A stretch of DNA of 64,000 nucleotides from Pyropia yezoensis (taxonomy: Eukaryota; Rhodophyta; Bangiophyceae; Bangiales; Bangiaceae): NCBI GenBank assembly GCA_009829735.1, contig CM020620.1, forward strand, positions 28,986,951 through 29,050,950, in the 5' to 3' direction. Positions 1-9,835 of this stretch are shown here, piece by piece. Position numbers and translations under genes: made by a program. The notes beneath the pieces were generated by a model. The model saw only the letters and a list, made by a program, of their open reading frames with translations. It was not told the origin of the DNA and did not search any database. How positions within the stretch are numbered: the stretch's first letter is position 1; every line of letters starts with the position of its first letter.

Positions 1-2515
1 CTCGTGCCGAAAATCCTGCGCTGGCGCGCCCCTGCCGACGTGGGCCGCGAGCAGGGGAGAGGCCGGCGTCGACACGCCACAGCGGGGGGGGGCGGGAAGG
101 GGGTGGGCGGCGGCGGCGGCCGGCGGGCGGGCGGGGATCATCCCCGGCATGAGGCCCGCGCGCGCCGCCCCCACGCGACCGCGCGGGAGCGGGGGGCGCG
201 CGCGGGGGGGGGGGGGGGGGGGGGGGAGGTGACGCTGTGCAAAATAAAGGAAAGAGAGAGCGGCAGGCAGCGGGACTGATGCGGGGGCGGGCGCGAGTGG
301 CGAAGAAAGGAAGAGGGTTGGGGGGGGGGGGGGGGGGGGCGATCATTGCATGATGCGTATGTATGGCAGAGGATGCCTACCGTCTCTTGGCGTTGGAAAC
401 CGGCTGGGCTGCCCGCCCCACCCAATCCCACCGACGGGCGGCGGGGTGTGGACCGCCGGCCGGTGTGTGCTGGCAGTGGTGCGCTGTGGCCAGGCGCGTT
501 CCCCCCCCCCCCCCCCCCCCCCCTCCGGGGCGGGGAAAGGTAACGGTGGCGCCCCCGTCACGTCACGGGGGGCGCTGTGCCGGTGGTGGCGGTCGCCACC
601 CTCGGGTGGAGGGTTGGGCCGGGGGAGCCTCCCACAGGGGTGCGTGACAGGGGGATCCGTACAGTAGGTATGTCCGGACGAGGGGGGCAGTGCGCCTCCA
701 AAGGAGACCTACGTCACAGGTGATCTCTCTATTCGAGAGAGAGGGAGAGGGAGGGAGGGGAGTGGGGGGGGGGGGGGGAGTGGGGGGGGGGGGGGGGGGG
801 GTGACTGCACAGGAGGTGGACCGGGGGTGGCGGGGGGGGGGGTCGAAAGAACGCCCGCGCCTCACCCAGTGCGTCGCCACCAGCCCGAGCGCGCGCGCCC
901 ACGCATCTTCATTGTTGCCAACGGTGCGCGCGGCGCGCCTTGCGTGACGGGCCGCGGCCGTTGCCACCCCAGCCGCCATGATGATCTTGGCTGGGGAGCG
1001 TGCTGAGGCAGGGGTGGACGGCGAGGCGTGTACCGTTCACTGCTGGACAGACCCGTTTGGCAAAGTGGATCTCCCGCACGCGCTGCCCCCCCACCCCCAC
1101 GGGCAAAACGGCATGGGGGGGGGGGGGGGGGGGGGGCCCTCCCAGCCGTTGTGCCCAGTGCTCCTCGCCTCCCCCTGCCCCCCCGATGCAGCGCGTATCT
1201 CACTGCTGTCCTAGGTATAACATCCATGATGGGATCGCAGTCTGGGCGCGGCGGCTGCGGCAGGCGCCAGCCATGCGCACAACTGGCACGGCCGCCACGC
1301 GGGGGGGGGTGGGTCCACCAGATCGGGTGGATCGCCCCACAGAGTCGGGGACTGGCGGCGCGGCCGGTAGGAGGGTGGCGGGGGCCTGGGTCTCCAACCC
1401 CCTTCATCCCCCTCCCCCGGGGGGGGGGGGGGGGGGTGCGTTGGGAGGGTCGGGGAGAGTGGGAAAGGGGGGGGGCCGACAAGAGGGGACGTCCTCCTCA
1501 TGGCCACCACGGGCAGCGTGGGGAGCAGGGCGGCGGTGGCCTCGACACCTCCCCCCGCGCCGGGCTGGGGAACGAGATACAGGACGTAGGTAGGTACAGA
1601 ACAGCCCGGCGGGGGCCGGCGTCCCCCCCGCGGCGCCCGCGGCGTGCCGGCCGCGCGGCGAGGTGCGCACAGAGTCGGGATTTTTGGCAGACTACTCCGT
1701 TCCGCGCGACGGCGGGGCCTCTTTTGTGGTGGGGGAGGAGGGGGGGGGAGGGGAGGAGGGGCTCGTGGGAGAATGACCACTCGCCCCCCCACGAGCGGAC
1801 GTTGTCGGGGTCCGTCCCCCGGGGTCGGGGTGGGTGGGTACCTGCCACCTCCCTGCAGGCGGGTGGCCAACGGCCGTCGCCGCCGCGCCAAGGAATCACA
1901 ATGGGGGATTGTCTGTTGGCCCATCCATTCCCCCCGCCCCGCGGGGGGGCCCATGGGCCGTCGCCGGCGGCGGCGGCAGACCCGCCCGCACCCACTCGGC
2001 GGTGGGGCGGCCACGGCCACGGCCGTACAAAAGGTTGTACTGTACCTACCTGCCCGCGTCGCCGCCGGCTGGGCCGCAAGGGCGCCCGCGCTTGCCAGCG
2101 GCGGCCGCGGCAGCAGCGGCGGCGTCGGCGGGCCGCCGCTGCGGGGATGCCCCGACAGGCGCCGCGCGGCTGGGGGGCGGCGGCACCGGTGGGGGGGGCC
2201 CCTTGGGAGGTGCAAGAGGGGGGGAGGGGAGGGGGGGGACGGGGGGGGGGGGGAGGCGACTCGACGCCCGCACCAGCGGGATTGGGGGGAAACGCCACGG
2301 CCACGGTGGGGGGGGGGGGGACCGCCCAGCGGGTGCGGCGGCGCCGCGGCGCTGCCGCTGCTGCCGCTGCTGCCGCGGCGCCCCCGCGTGGTGCGCCGAC
2401 CGGCAGGCGTGGGGCCGGCGGGCGGCACGGCGGCCGCCGTGCCCGCCGCCGCCGCCGCCGCCGCCGCCTGCCGCCGTCGGCGGGGCGGCCGCAGCGACGG
2501 TGCGGCCGCCGGCGT

Positions 2516-2551
<36 letters not shown>

Positions 2552-3028
2552 CCGCCGTCCGTGCGCGCCACGGCGGAGGGGCCCCCGAGCGCGGGGTTGG
2601 GGGGGGTGGGGCTAACGCATGGACTAAAAAAGGGGGCGGACCAGACTGCCTACTCAAACGCCCCCCGCCGCGCGTCCCGCCACGCCACGCCCGCGTCGCC
2701 CGCCGGCAGCACCCCCCGTGTGTAGGCTCAGGGCCGCGTGCCCAGCGCAGCGGGGCGTGGCAGCGGCGACAGCCGGGAGGGAGGGGGGGGGGGAAGCCGG
2801 TGTGCCCCTGTTGACCCCACCGTGCCCCCGCACCTCCCACCCCCACGCCGCCACGTCGGCCGCCGCCGCGTCGGCCGCCGCCGCGTCGGCCGCCCGCCGC
2901 GCTCCCCCCGGCTACCCCCGTCCACCCCCCCCCCCCCTCCTACGCCCGCACGCGGCCGGCCGGGCACCCCCACCCCCACGACAGCGCCGACGGCTGCGGC
3001 GGTCACCGCCGCCGCCGCCGCCACCGCA

Positions 3029-3072
<44 letters not shown>

Positions 3073-3318
3073 GGGTGGGGGTGCCGCCGGGGTGGGGGTG
3101 CCACCACCCCCTCCCGGCGGGGGGGGGGGGGGGTGGCGGGGATAGGCGACGGGGGCGCCCGGCATACCTAGACAAAAAGAAAAAAAAAAACGGGCGCCAC
3201 CGGCGTGGCGGCCATCCCCTGGCAGGCCCCGCGGGGATGGGGGGGGGGGGAGCGCGCCGCGCCCACGCCGGCGTGTCATAGGGTAAGAAAGGGTGGGGGG
3301 GGGGGGGGGGGTGGGCGC
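1..3318. other. G/C low-complexity region, no gene supported
   Basis: The stretch consists of long G or C homopolymers (several of 20 bases or more), CCG/CGG triplet runs and GC-rich filler. Long open frames occur on both strands, but their translations are Pro, Gly, Arg and Ala runs with no recognisable domain, as expected when GC-rich DNA lacks stop codons. Homopolymer lengths are probably unreliable. It borders an assembly gap, so this may be a poorly resolved contig edge. I see no gene or RNA here. Confidence 0.7.
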
Positions 3319-3818
3319 NNNNNNNNNNNNNNNNNNNNNNNNNNNNNNNNNNNNNNNNNNNNNNNNNNNNNNNNNNNNNNNNNNNNNNNNNNNNNNNNNN
3401 NNNNNNNNNNNNNNNNNNNNNNNNNNNNNNNNNNNNNNNNNNNNNNNNNNNNNNNNNNNNNNNNNNNNNNNNNNNNNNNNNNNNNNNNNNNNNNNNNNNN
3501 NNNNNNNNNNNNNNNNNNNNNNNNNNNNNNNNNNNNNNNNNNNNNNNNNNNNNNNNNNNNNNNNNNNNNNNNNNNNNNNNNNNNNNNNNNNNNNNNNNNN
3601 NNNNNNNNNNNNNNNNNNNNNNNNNNNNNNNNNNNNNNNNNNNNNNNNNNNNNNNNNNNNNNNNNNNNNNNNNNNNNNNNNNNNNNNNNNNNNNNNNNNN
3701 NNNNNNNNNNNNNNNNNNNNNNNNNNNNNNNNNNNNNNNNNNNNNNNNNNNNNNNNNNNNNNNNNNNNNNNNNNNNNNNNNNNNNNNNNNNNNNNNNNNN
3801 NNNNNNNNNNNNNNNNNN
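3319..3818. other. assembly gap (500 N)
   Basis: Exactly 500 consecutive N, which looks like a fixed-size scaffold gap. The true distance is unknown. Both flanks are G-runs, which probably caused the break. Confidence 0.98.
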
Positions 3819-4141
3819 GGGGCGACACCCCCCTGGCGCAGGTGCCGGATGGGAGGTGGGGGAGGGAGGGGGGGGGGGGGGGGGGGGAGGTTGCGGCGGA
3901 GGAGGGGGGCGGGACGAGTCACGAGCGGCGGCGGGGCATTGGATTCGGGCCAAGAGGCCAGCGGCCTGTCGCTGGGGACGTCAAGGCCGCGTCGGGGGTG
4001 GGGGGGGGCGGAAGAGGGGGGCGCGACGCGTCGACGCGGCGGCGGGGTCCCGACGAGACCTGCCGCAGGCCACACCGTGCTCTTCCTCTGTATACATGTA
4101 GGTAGCCAAGCTGGAGTAGCTTCCAGGCACGGATGCACAGG

Positions 4142-4234
4142 CACAGACACCCACTGTGTATACCTAGCTATATATGTAGCTGCTGCTGCACAGACACCAC
4201 TGTGTATACCTAGCTATATATGCAGCTGCTGCTG
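4142..4234. repeat. tandem duplication of a ~46 bp AT-richer unit
   Basis: Two nearly identical units lie head to tail (about 4142-4188 and 4189-4234). Each contains CACTGTGTATACCTAGC, then TATATATG, then a short GCTGCTGCTG run. It is an AT-rich island in very GC-rich DNA about 500 bp upstream of the RoxA-like start, so it could belong to that promoter; this is inference. Confidence 0.75.
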
Positions 4235-4430
4235 CGAGCAGCGGGCCACGGCAGGCGCTGGTCGTTGCGTCTGTCCCGTGCGGCTGCCTCGTCTGAGATC
4301 TCTCACCGGCGGTGCGCGGTCGGATCGCACCGGCGTCCTCCTCCCCCCCTCTCCCCCGCCGCGCGGTCCGCCGTTGCAACGTTGCCTCCACCGCCGCGGC
4401 GCCGTCCCCCACCCCACCCACCCACCCCCC

Positions 4431-4487
4431 CGCCCCCGCCCCAGCCCCCGCCCCCGCCCCCGCCCCCGCCCCCGCCCCCGCCCCCGT
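4431..4487. repeat. (CCCCCG)n microsatellite
   Basis: About seven consecutive CCCCCG-type units. The minus strand therefore has regularly spaced G5 runs that could fold as a G-quadruplex. It lies ~250 bp upstream of the RoxA-like start. Confidence 0.8.
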
Positions 4488-4739
4488 CCGTCCCCGCTGC
4501 CCGGTTGGGTCCCAGCCTTCCACAGCCCGCCGCCCCAGCGTCGACCCGCCCGCCGTCGCGTGGCGTGTGGGCACGGGACGGCGCTCCGTTCCCCCCCCCC
4601 CCCCCCCCCCCCCGCCCACCAACGCCCCCCCCCTTCCCCACGCTCTCTTTCCCTCCCCCTCCTTCCCCCCCCTCCCTTCCCCCTTTTTTTTTCCTTTCCT
4701 TTCTCCCCCCCCCCCCCGCCCCCCCGCCTGCCTTTTGGG

Positions 4740-6414
4740 ATGGCCTTCCTCCCCGCCCCGCCCCCCCTCCCCGGCGGCCGCCCCGACCGCGGCCGCGTCG
4801 GCCGGGCGGCCAGGGCGCCCGCCGGCGGCCTGCCCCGGCCGGCCCGCCTCGGCCGCCGACCGCCCGCCGCGGCCGCCACCACCACCGCCACCGCCGCCGC
4901 TGCTGGCGCCCCCGACGCGGCAGCCGACGGGGCGGTGGCCACCCCCGCTGCCGCCGCCGCCGCTGCCGCCGTCGCCGCCGTCGCCGCCGCCGCTGTGGAC
5001 CCTGCGCTGGCGGCGGCGGCGGCGGCGGCGGCGGCGGGCCCCCCCCCCCGGGCGCGGGCGGCCCCCCCCCGGGGCCCCCCCCTGTTTGTGCTCCCCCCCC
5101 CGGGCGGCCCCCCCCCCCCCGCCCACCCCGTCACGCCTACCCCCGCCTCCCCCGTCGGCGCCGCCACCTTTCTCTCCCACTACTGGCAGCGCCGGCCGGT
5201 GCTGCTGCGGGGCGTCCTGCCCTTCACGCCCCCGCTGACGCCCGCCACGCTGGCGGGCCTGGCCGTCGAGCCGGGCGTGGCCGCCCGGGTCGTCACGTAC
5301 GCGCCGACGGCTGCCGACGATGGGGGCGACGGCGGGGGCACCTACACCCTCGCCGCCGACCCGGACGCCGTGGCCGCCGGCCTCGACACGTTTCCCGACG
5401 CCGGCGGCAGCCTGCTGGTGGCCGGCTGTGAGGCGCTGGTGCCCCCGCTGGCGGGGGGGCTCCTCGGCTCGTGGGCGGGCCTGGTCGGCGGCTGGCGCAC
5501 GGGTGACGTGATGGTGAGCTACGCCTCGGCGGGGGGCACCGTCGGGCCGCACGTGGACTCGTACGACGTCTTTTTGGTGGCGGGCGCGGGCGCCCGCGAG
5601 TGGCGCGTCGCCTACGAGCCGCTGCCGACCGGCGCGGAGGTGGAGGTCCCCCACTGCCCGCTGCGGGTGCTGGCCGGCCCCGGCGGGGGGGTGTTTACGG
5701 AACCCCGCGGCACCCGGTGGGTGTCCTACGCCGTCCGCCCGGGGGACGTGGTGTACGTGCCGCGGCGGCACCCGCACTGGGGCGTGTCCGTTGGCCCCGC
5801 GGGGGGGATGACGTACAGCGTTGGCCTGCGGGCGCCCGCGGCGGCCGACGTGGCCCGCGCGTACGTGGCGGACGTTGCCGACGGGCTGTGTGGAGGGGGG
5901 GGGGTGGCCGACCCGGTCGCCGCCATGGTCGCCGCCCTCACCCCGCCGTGGGCGGCGGCCACCGCCGCCGCCGCGGCCGCCGCCCCTTCCGCGGCCGCGG
6001 CGGGCGCCGTCACGGCTCCCGTGGCGGCCGCCGCCGCCGCCGCCGCCACGACGGCGGTGGATGAACTGGGCGACGCCGCCCTGGACGCCCTGTGGGCGGC
6101 GACGGTCGCGACGGTCGCGTCGGCGGGGCGGGCAGGCTTTGACGACTGGGCGCGGCGGGAGCTGACAACCCCCAAGGGGGACCTGGAGGAGGTGCCCCCG
6201 GCAGAGTGGGATGAGATGGACGCGGGCGCCGCGCGGGACGCGGCGGTGGCCGCCGCGATGGACACCCTCCTGGCAAGGGGGGGCGGCGGCGACGGCAACG
6301 GCGGCGGCGGGCTGGGTACCCCCTGGGGTGCGCCCGCCGCCCCGCTGGTGGGCATCCGCCGGCGCGTCGGCAGCGTGCTGGCGTACGCGGCCTCCCGCGA
6401 CGGCAACGGCGGCA

Positions 6415-6457
<43 letters not shown>

Positions 6458-6842
6458 CGGGGCCACCCTCTACGCCAATGGGGTGGCCTACCCGGCGGCG
6501 ACCCCGCAGGCGGCCGCCACCGCCGCGGGGATGTGGCGGGTGGCCACGGGGGATGTCGCGGACACGGCCCGCTTTGTTGCCACCGTTGGCCGGCCGCTGG
6601 CCGAGGCGCTCGTTGCGGCGGGCGTGTGGGTGCTGGTGGCGGCGGACGAGGCAGAGTGGGATGGGGAGGAGGAGGAGGAGGGGGAGGAGGATGGGTGGGA
6701 GGGGAGGGGGGAGTGGGAGGATGATGATGACGACGACGACGACGACGGCGACGAGGGCGGCGGCGGCGGCGGGGGCGCAGCAGCCAAGCGGGAGTGGGCG
6801 GGGGAGGGGTTGTGGGAGGACGCAGAGGGAGGGGGGAGGTAG
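4740..6842 (+). CDS. RoxA/YcfD-like JmjC (cupin) ribosomal oxygenase
   Basis: A 700-residue protein from ATG 4740. The core (about residues 144-365) matches the bacterial RoxA/YcfD and related JmjC oxygenase pattern: FLSHYWQRRPVLLRG opens the domain, DVMVSYASAGG precedes the metal site, HVD (271-273) supplies the first two Fe(II) ligands, and H346 in the PHWG context supplies the third, followed by MTYSVGLRAP. Family members are 2-oxoglutarate/Fe(II) hydroxylases; E. coli YcfD hydroxylates ribosomal protein L16. The ~140-residue N-terminus is rich in Arg, Ala and Pro and could be an organelle transit peptide, which would fit an organellar L16 substrate (inference). The protein is about twice the bacterial length because of Ala and Gly tracts. 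The C-terminus has an acidic run (~661-670). The frame is open upstream to 3849, but that part is G-run translation, so I chose the ATG after the pyrimidine-rich stretch. Substrate is unproven. Confidence 0.8.
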
Positions 6843-8859
6843 GTGCGCCGCTGCGAGAATTCAGCACGTTCTCCTGTCAAGCCCGGGCTGCGGTGCTCGT
6901 GCAGTTGCCTCTTTCTGAGAGGATGCTCTTCGAGAGGGTATATGCATGTACCGTCTTTCTGACTGGGTATAAGGCGGCCAGACGTCGAGTTTCTTCTTGC
7001 AGCCCGTGCGCTGGGTACGAGCTGGGCGCTACTGCACGGTTCTCTCTTCTGGCATGAATGTAGTTGAGAGAGCCCTCCAGGCGCACAAGCTACTGCACCT
7101 CCTATGACAACACGTACGGCAGCAGCATGGCTCCGGCGTCTTCTTGACGCGGCAGCGCAACCCAGAAAGGAGAAGCGAATGCTCTACGGAGCGAACAATA
7201 AAAAACACACATGTAGCATGTGTTCGCCCTGACTTTTATGTCGTGAGAAGAGAGACGTTTGCCTAGAGTCGCGCTGTCTCGAGCATGCACGGGCGGCAAC
7301 GTGCGGTGCTCTTTGTTCCCAGCACTGTCTGACCTGAGGCCAGTTTTCCGACCCTGGACATGCCTGATGGGGCGTTCCCGTGGCTGGAAGGAACATACAT
7401 GCTCGGGAGCACAGAGAGCTCAAGAAACCCCATAGATGTCGCGTTGTAGCCGAGTTGCATAAAGAGACGCGGTCCAGTCCACTCTGGGGGGGCAGATAGA
7501 AATAGTACTGTCTAAATAGGCACTGTGCACACATGGACAAGAATCACAGCTAGCGCCACGGAGGCCCCGGCGTTGGGGCGGGAGTATCTGAGTCCAACAA
7601 AGCGTGCATACACGGGCGCCAGCGCAGCGGTCGCAGCATTGACGAGGAGTCACGTCAGCGCGCGTAGGCCACGACGGCACTACGCCGGGACCAATTCGGA
7701 CCGGTGGGTGGGGCGCGGTGGCCGGCGGCAGGTTTGGCACCACCGCGCGCAACAGGGGGAATCGAGGACACCAGCACCTCTGTGGACTGCGAGGAGGAAC
7801 GGAAAGAACCTGCAGCAATACACGTGCGTAGGTAGCGCGCCGGGCACAGACGAACCAATGTTGCGTGAGCATCGACCGCCCAGATGGACGTGGCGCTGCT
7901 TTCGACGCGTTGCTCGGATCTGTTCTTCTGTTCGTCAAATCTCTCTCAATTCAGCCGAGTTCTCGGCCGTCCTGCCAATCCGACAGTCCCTCGTCTTCGC
8001 TGTCAGCCATCCCTTGTCCAGATTAGACAAACACAGCAATGCTCCTGTCGACAGCCCGGCACCACGCTGGCTGTCGCCGCGCCAGCACCGCTCACCGGCG
8101 GCTGGACCAATGAACGGCTGTGTGCAAACTCGAGGGCGGTACACCGCGGTGTGGGACGTCTGGTCAAGCACAGCAAGGCCTTTTCAGCGCTGTGGGTGGA
8201 CCCGTCGGTGGACTCAGATCGGTGGAGTCCCGAAACATCTGTGGGAGCGCGGCACCAGGGCCTCTGTCCTCTACTACTGCAGCTTGTCAGGCGCCCGGAG
8301 CTGACGGGGTTCTTTGACCCGAGCCGTGACTTGGCACTGTCCTCCCTCCCCGAACCCTGTTATCGGTGCCTCGATGTGTACCCGCCACCCCTGTGGTCGC
8401 GGGCGGTCCACCAGTGCAAGCGGGCGCGCCCTTGTCAGCCAGCAACGAGGGCGCCACCAGCAATGGCTCGCGCCCCCCCCTCCCCCATCCCTTCCCGCTG
8501 CCGCCACGCACATGGTGTGGTGCACCCTACTTACCAGCGGTGTTCACTCGACCAGGTCGAAACGCGCTGTGCTGACGAGGCAGGTGGAGCGGGAGGGGTG
8601 ACATAGGAGGATGGCGGCGGCAGCGGCGGCGGCGGCAGCGGGCCGCTCCAGGAGAGGAGACCCGCCCGAGGTGCCCCCACGGACCGGACGGTGGCACGGA
8701 CCTAAAAGGGCCGCTGGCCCCCGCCGGCAGTGTCTCGCAGCGACACTGGTCAAGGAGACACGCCGCCAGCACGCAACACCCTTCCGGTCACGCCCGTACA
8801 CCTCGGTGCGAGCTGCACACAACGGCCGTGCCGCGTCGCGCATTCTTCCCCGGCGTTCC
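6843..8859. other. intergenic, no gene recognised
   Basis: About 2 kb with ordinary composition, holding the 3' flank of the RoxA-like gene. Open frames of 170-260 codons occur on both strands, overlap each other and show no domain, compositional or start-site support. I see no convincing RNA gene. Confidence 0.5.
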
Positions 8860-9006
8860 CGTGCTGCCCACCTTCTTCCCCCTCTCCCGCGCCGACCCCT
8901 ACCAACCCACCACCACCACCTTCCCCTCCCAACCCACCCACTACCCCTCTTCTTCCCCCCTGGTCCACCTTCAACGCGCTCCCCTTCCCCCCCACCCGCC
9001 GCCACC
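8860..9006 (+). promoter_or_regulatory. pyrimidine-rich leader
   Basis: A C/T-dominated stretch (with CACCACCACC and CCCTCCCAACC segments) runs right up to the start codon of the small secreted protein and ends in CCGCCGCCACC-ATG. Similar tracts precede the APS kinase, LLPH-like and RoxA-like starts, so it is probably a 5' leader or core-promoter signature. Confidence 0.5.
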
Positions 9007-9357
9007 ATGAGGTTGGTTGCAAAGCTTGCCGCCGCTGGCGTAGCCGCCGCCGCGCTCGTCCTCTCGGCAGCCGCCGCGCCCGTAGTGCGCGACCCAATGA
9101 CCCTCGAGGTGCTGCCCACCGCCCGGGAGCTCTACCTGCCCGCTGCCCCACCGGCGGGGCGGCTGCCCACGGCGGTCCGGGTGGCGGCCGCCATCGCGCC
9201 GTCGCCTGCGGCGGCGGTGCCAGCCCCTTCCCCCGGAGTCGAGGTGCCATCCCCAGGACCGGAACTCCCATCCCCGGGCCCCGAGCTCCCATCGCCTGGC
9301 CCAGAGCTGCCGTCGCCCGGCCCAGAGCTGCCATCCCCGTCGCCGGCAGCGTACTGA
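9007..9357 (+). CDS. small secreted Pro-rich protein with SPGPELP repeats
   Basis: A 116-residue protein with a clear signal peptide: MRL-VAK, then a hydrophobic Ala/Val/Leu stretch to about residue 24, with likely cleavage after an Ala run. The mature part ends in four near-identical SPGPELP heptads flanked by other Ser-Pro motifs, the style of hydroxyproline-rich or arabinogalactan-like cell-wall proteins. The start at 9007 has a near-perfect Kozak context and opens exactly on the signal peptide. The frame stays open upstream to an ATG at 8611, but that extension is low-complexity and would bury the signal sequence. A wall or extracellular-matrix role is inferred. No enzyme domain is present. 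Confidence 0.7.
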   Translation: MRLVAKLAAAGVAAAALVLSAAAAPVVRDPMTLEVLPTARELYLPAAPPAGRLPTAVRVAAAIAPSPAAAVPAPSPGVEVPSPGPELPSPGPELPSPGPELPSPGPELPSPSPAAY

Positions 9358-9835
9358 CGCGGTGGCGCGGCGATCCACGACGACGAAACGTGCAAATGAC
9401 CCCTCCCGTCCCCGCCTCTATCGGTGCCGCGTTTCGGGCGGCTGGGGCGGGACGGTCGGCCGCGGACGACCGCCGAAGCTTTGATGGTGGGCGACGCCGA
9501 CGACGGCCCTGACAAGCATATCTATTAGCTCTTGTAACTCTTCACCGCTTGTTCTTCTTCGTCTTGCATACATAACAGATTCTCCTACCTTTCGTCACTT
9601 TCTGTCTGGGTACGACGCCGCTTTCGGGCATGAGACTTGCATGCCAACACAAAAAAGCTACGCATCCCTCTATCCGCGTGTCATTCGCACCACCCTGGCG
9701 CCGTCAAGCCGCGCCGCCGCGCCATCGCTACTCGGCAAGCACGACCGGTCAGGATGCACTCTGCAGACAAGCCACAGCAGTCAGGCAACCAGGCCAGAGA
9801 GAAAACAATTCGCGGGTACATGGCGGGGGTGGAGC
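9358..9835. other. convergent intergenic region
   Basis: It lies between the 3' ends of the secreted-protein gene (+) and AP-3 delta (-). It holds a less GC-rich, T-rich stretch around 9530-9610 suitable for 3' ends. No gene seen. Confidence 0.5.

Noticed and set aside
1028-2725. 565-codon plus-strand frame (and overlapping minus-strand frames of 266-405 codons) in the G/C-rich start
   Set aside because: The translation is Pro/Gly/Arg/Ala low complexity with no domain; open frames on both strands are expected at this GC content, and homopolymer lengths are unreliable.
4142-4234. Possible CRISPR-like or satellite array
   Set aside because: There are only two adjacent units with no spacers, and the genome is eukaryotic.
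3849-4739. Upstream extension of the RoxA-like frame
   Set aside because: It begins in a G-run beside the gap and translates microsatellites; ATG 4740 fits the leader composition and the protein better.
7420-8304. Overlapping frames of 172 (-) and 259 (+) codons
   Set aside because: No domain, no start context, and mutually overlapping; no support beyond openness.
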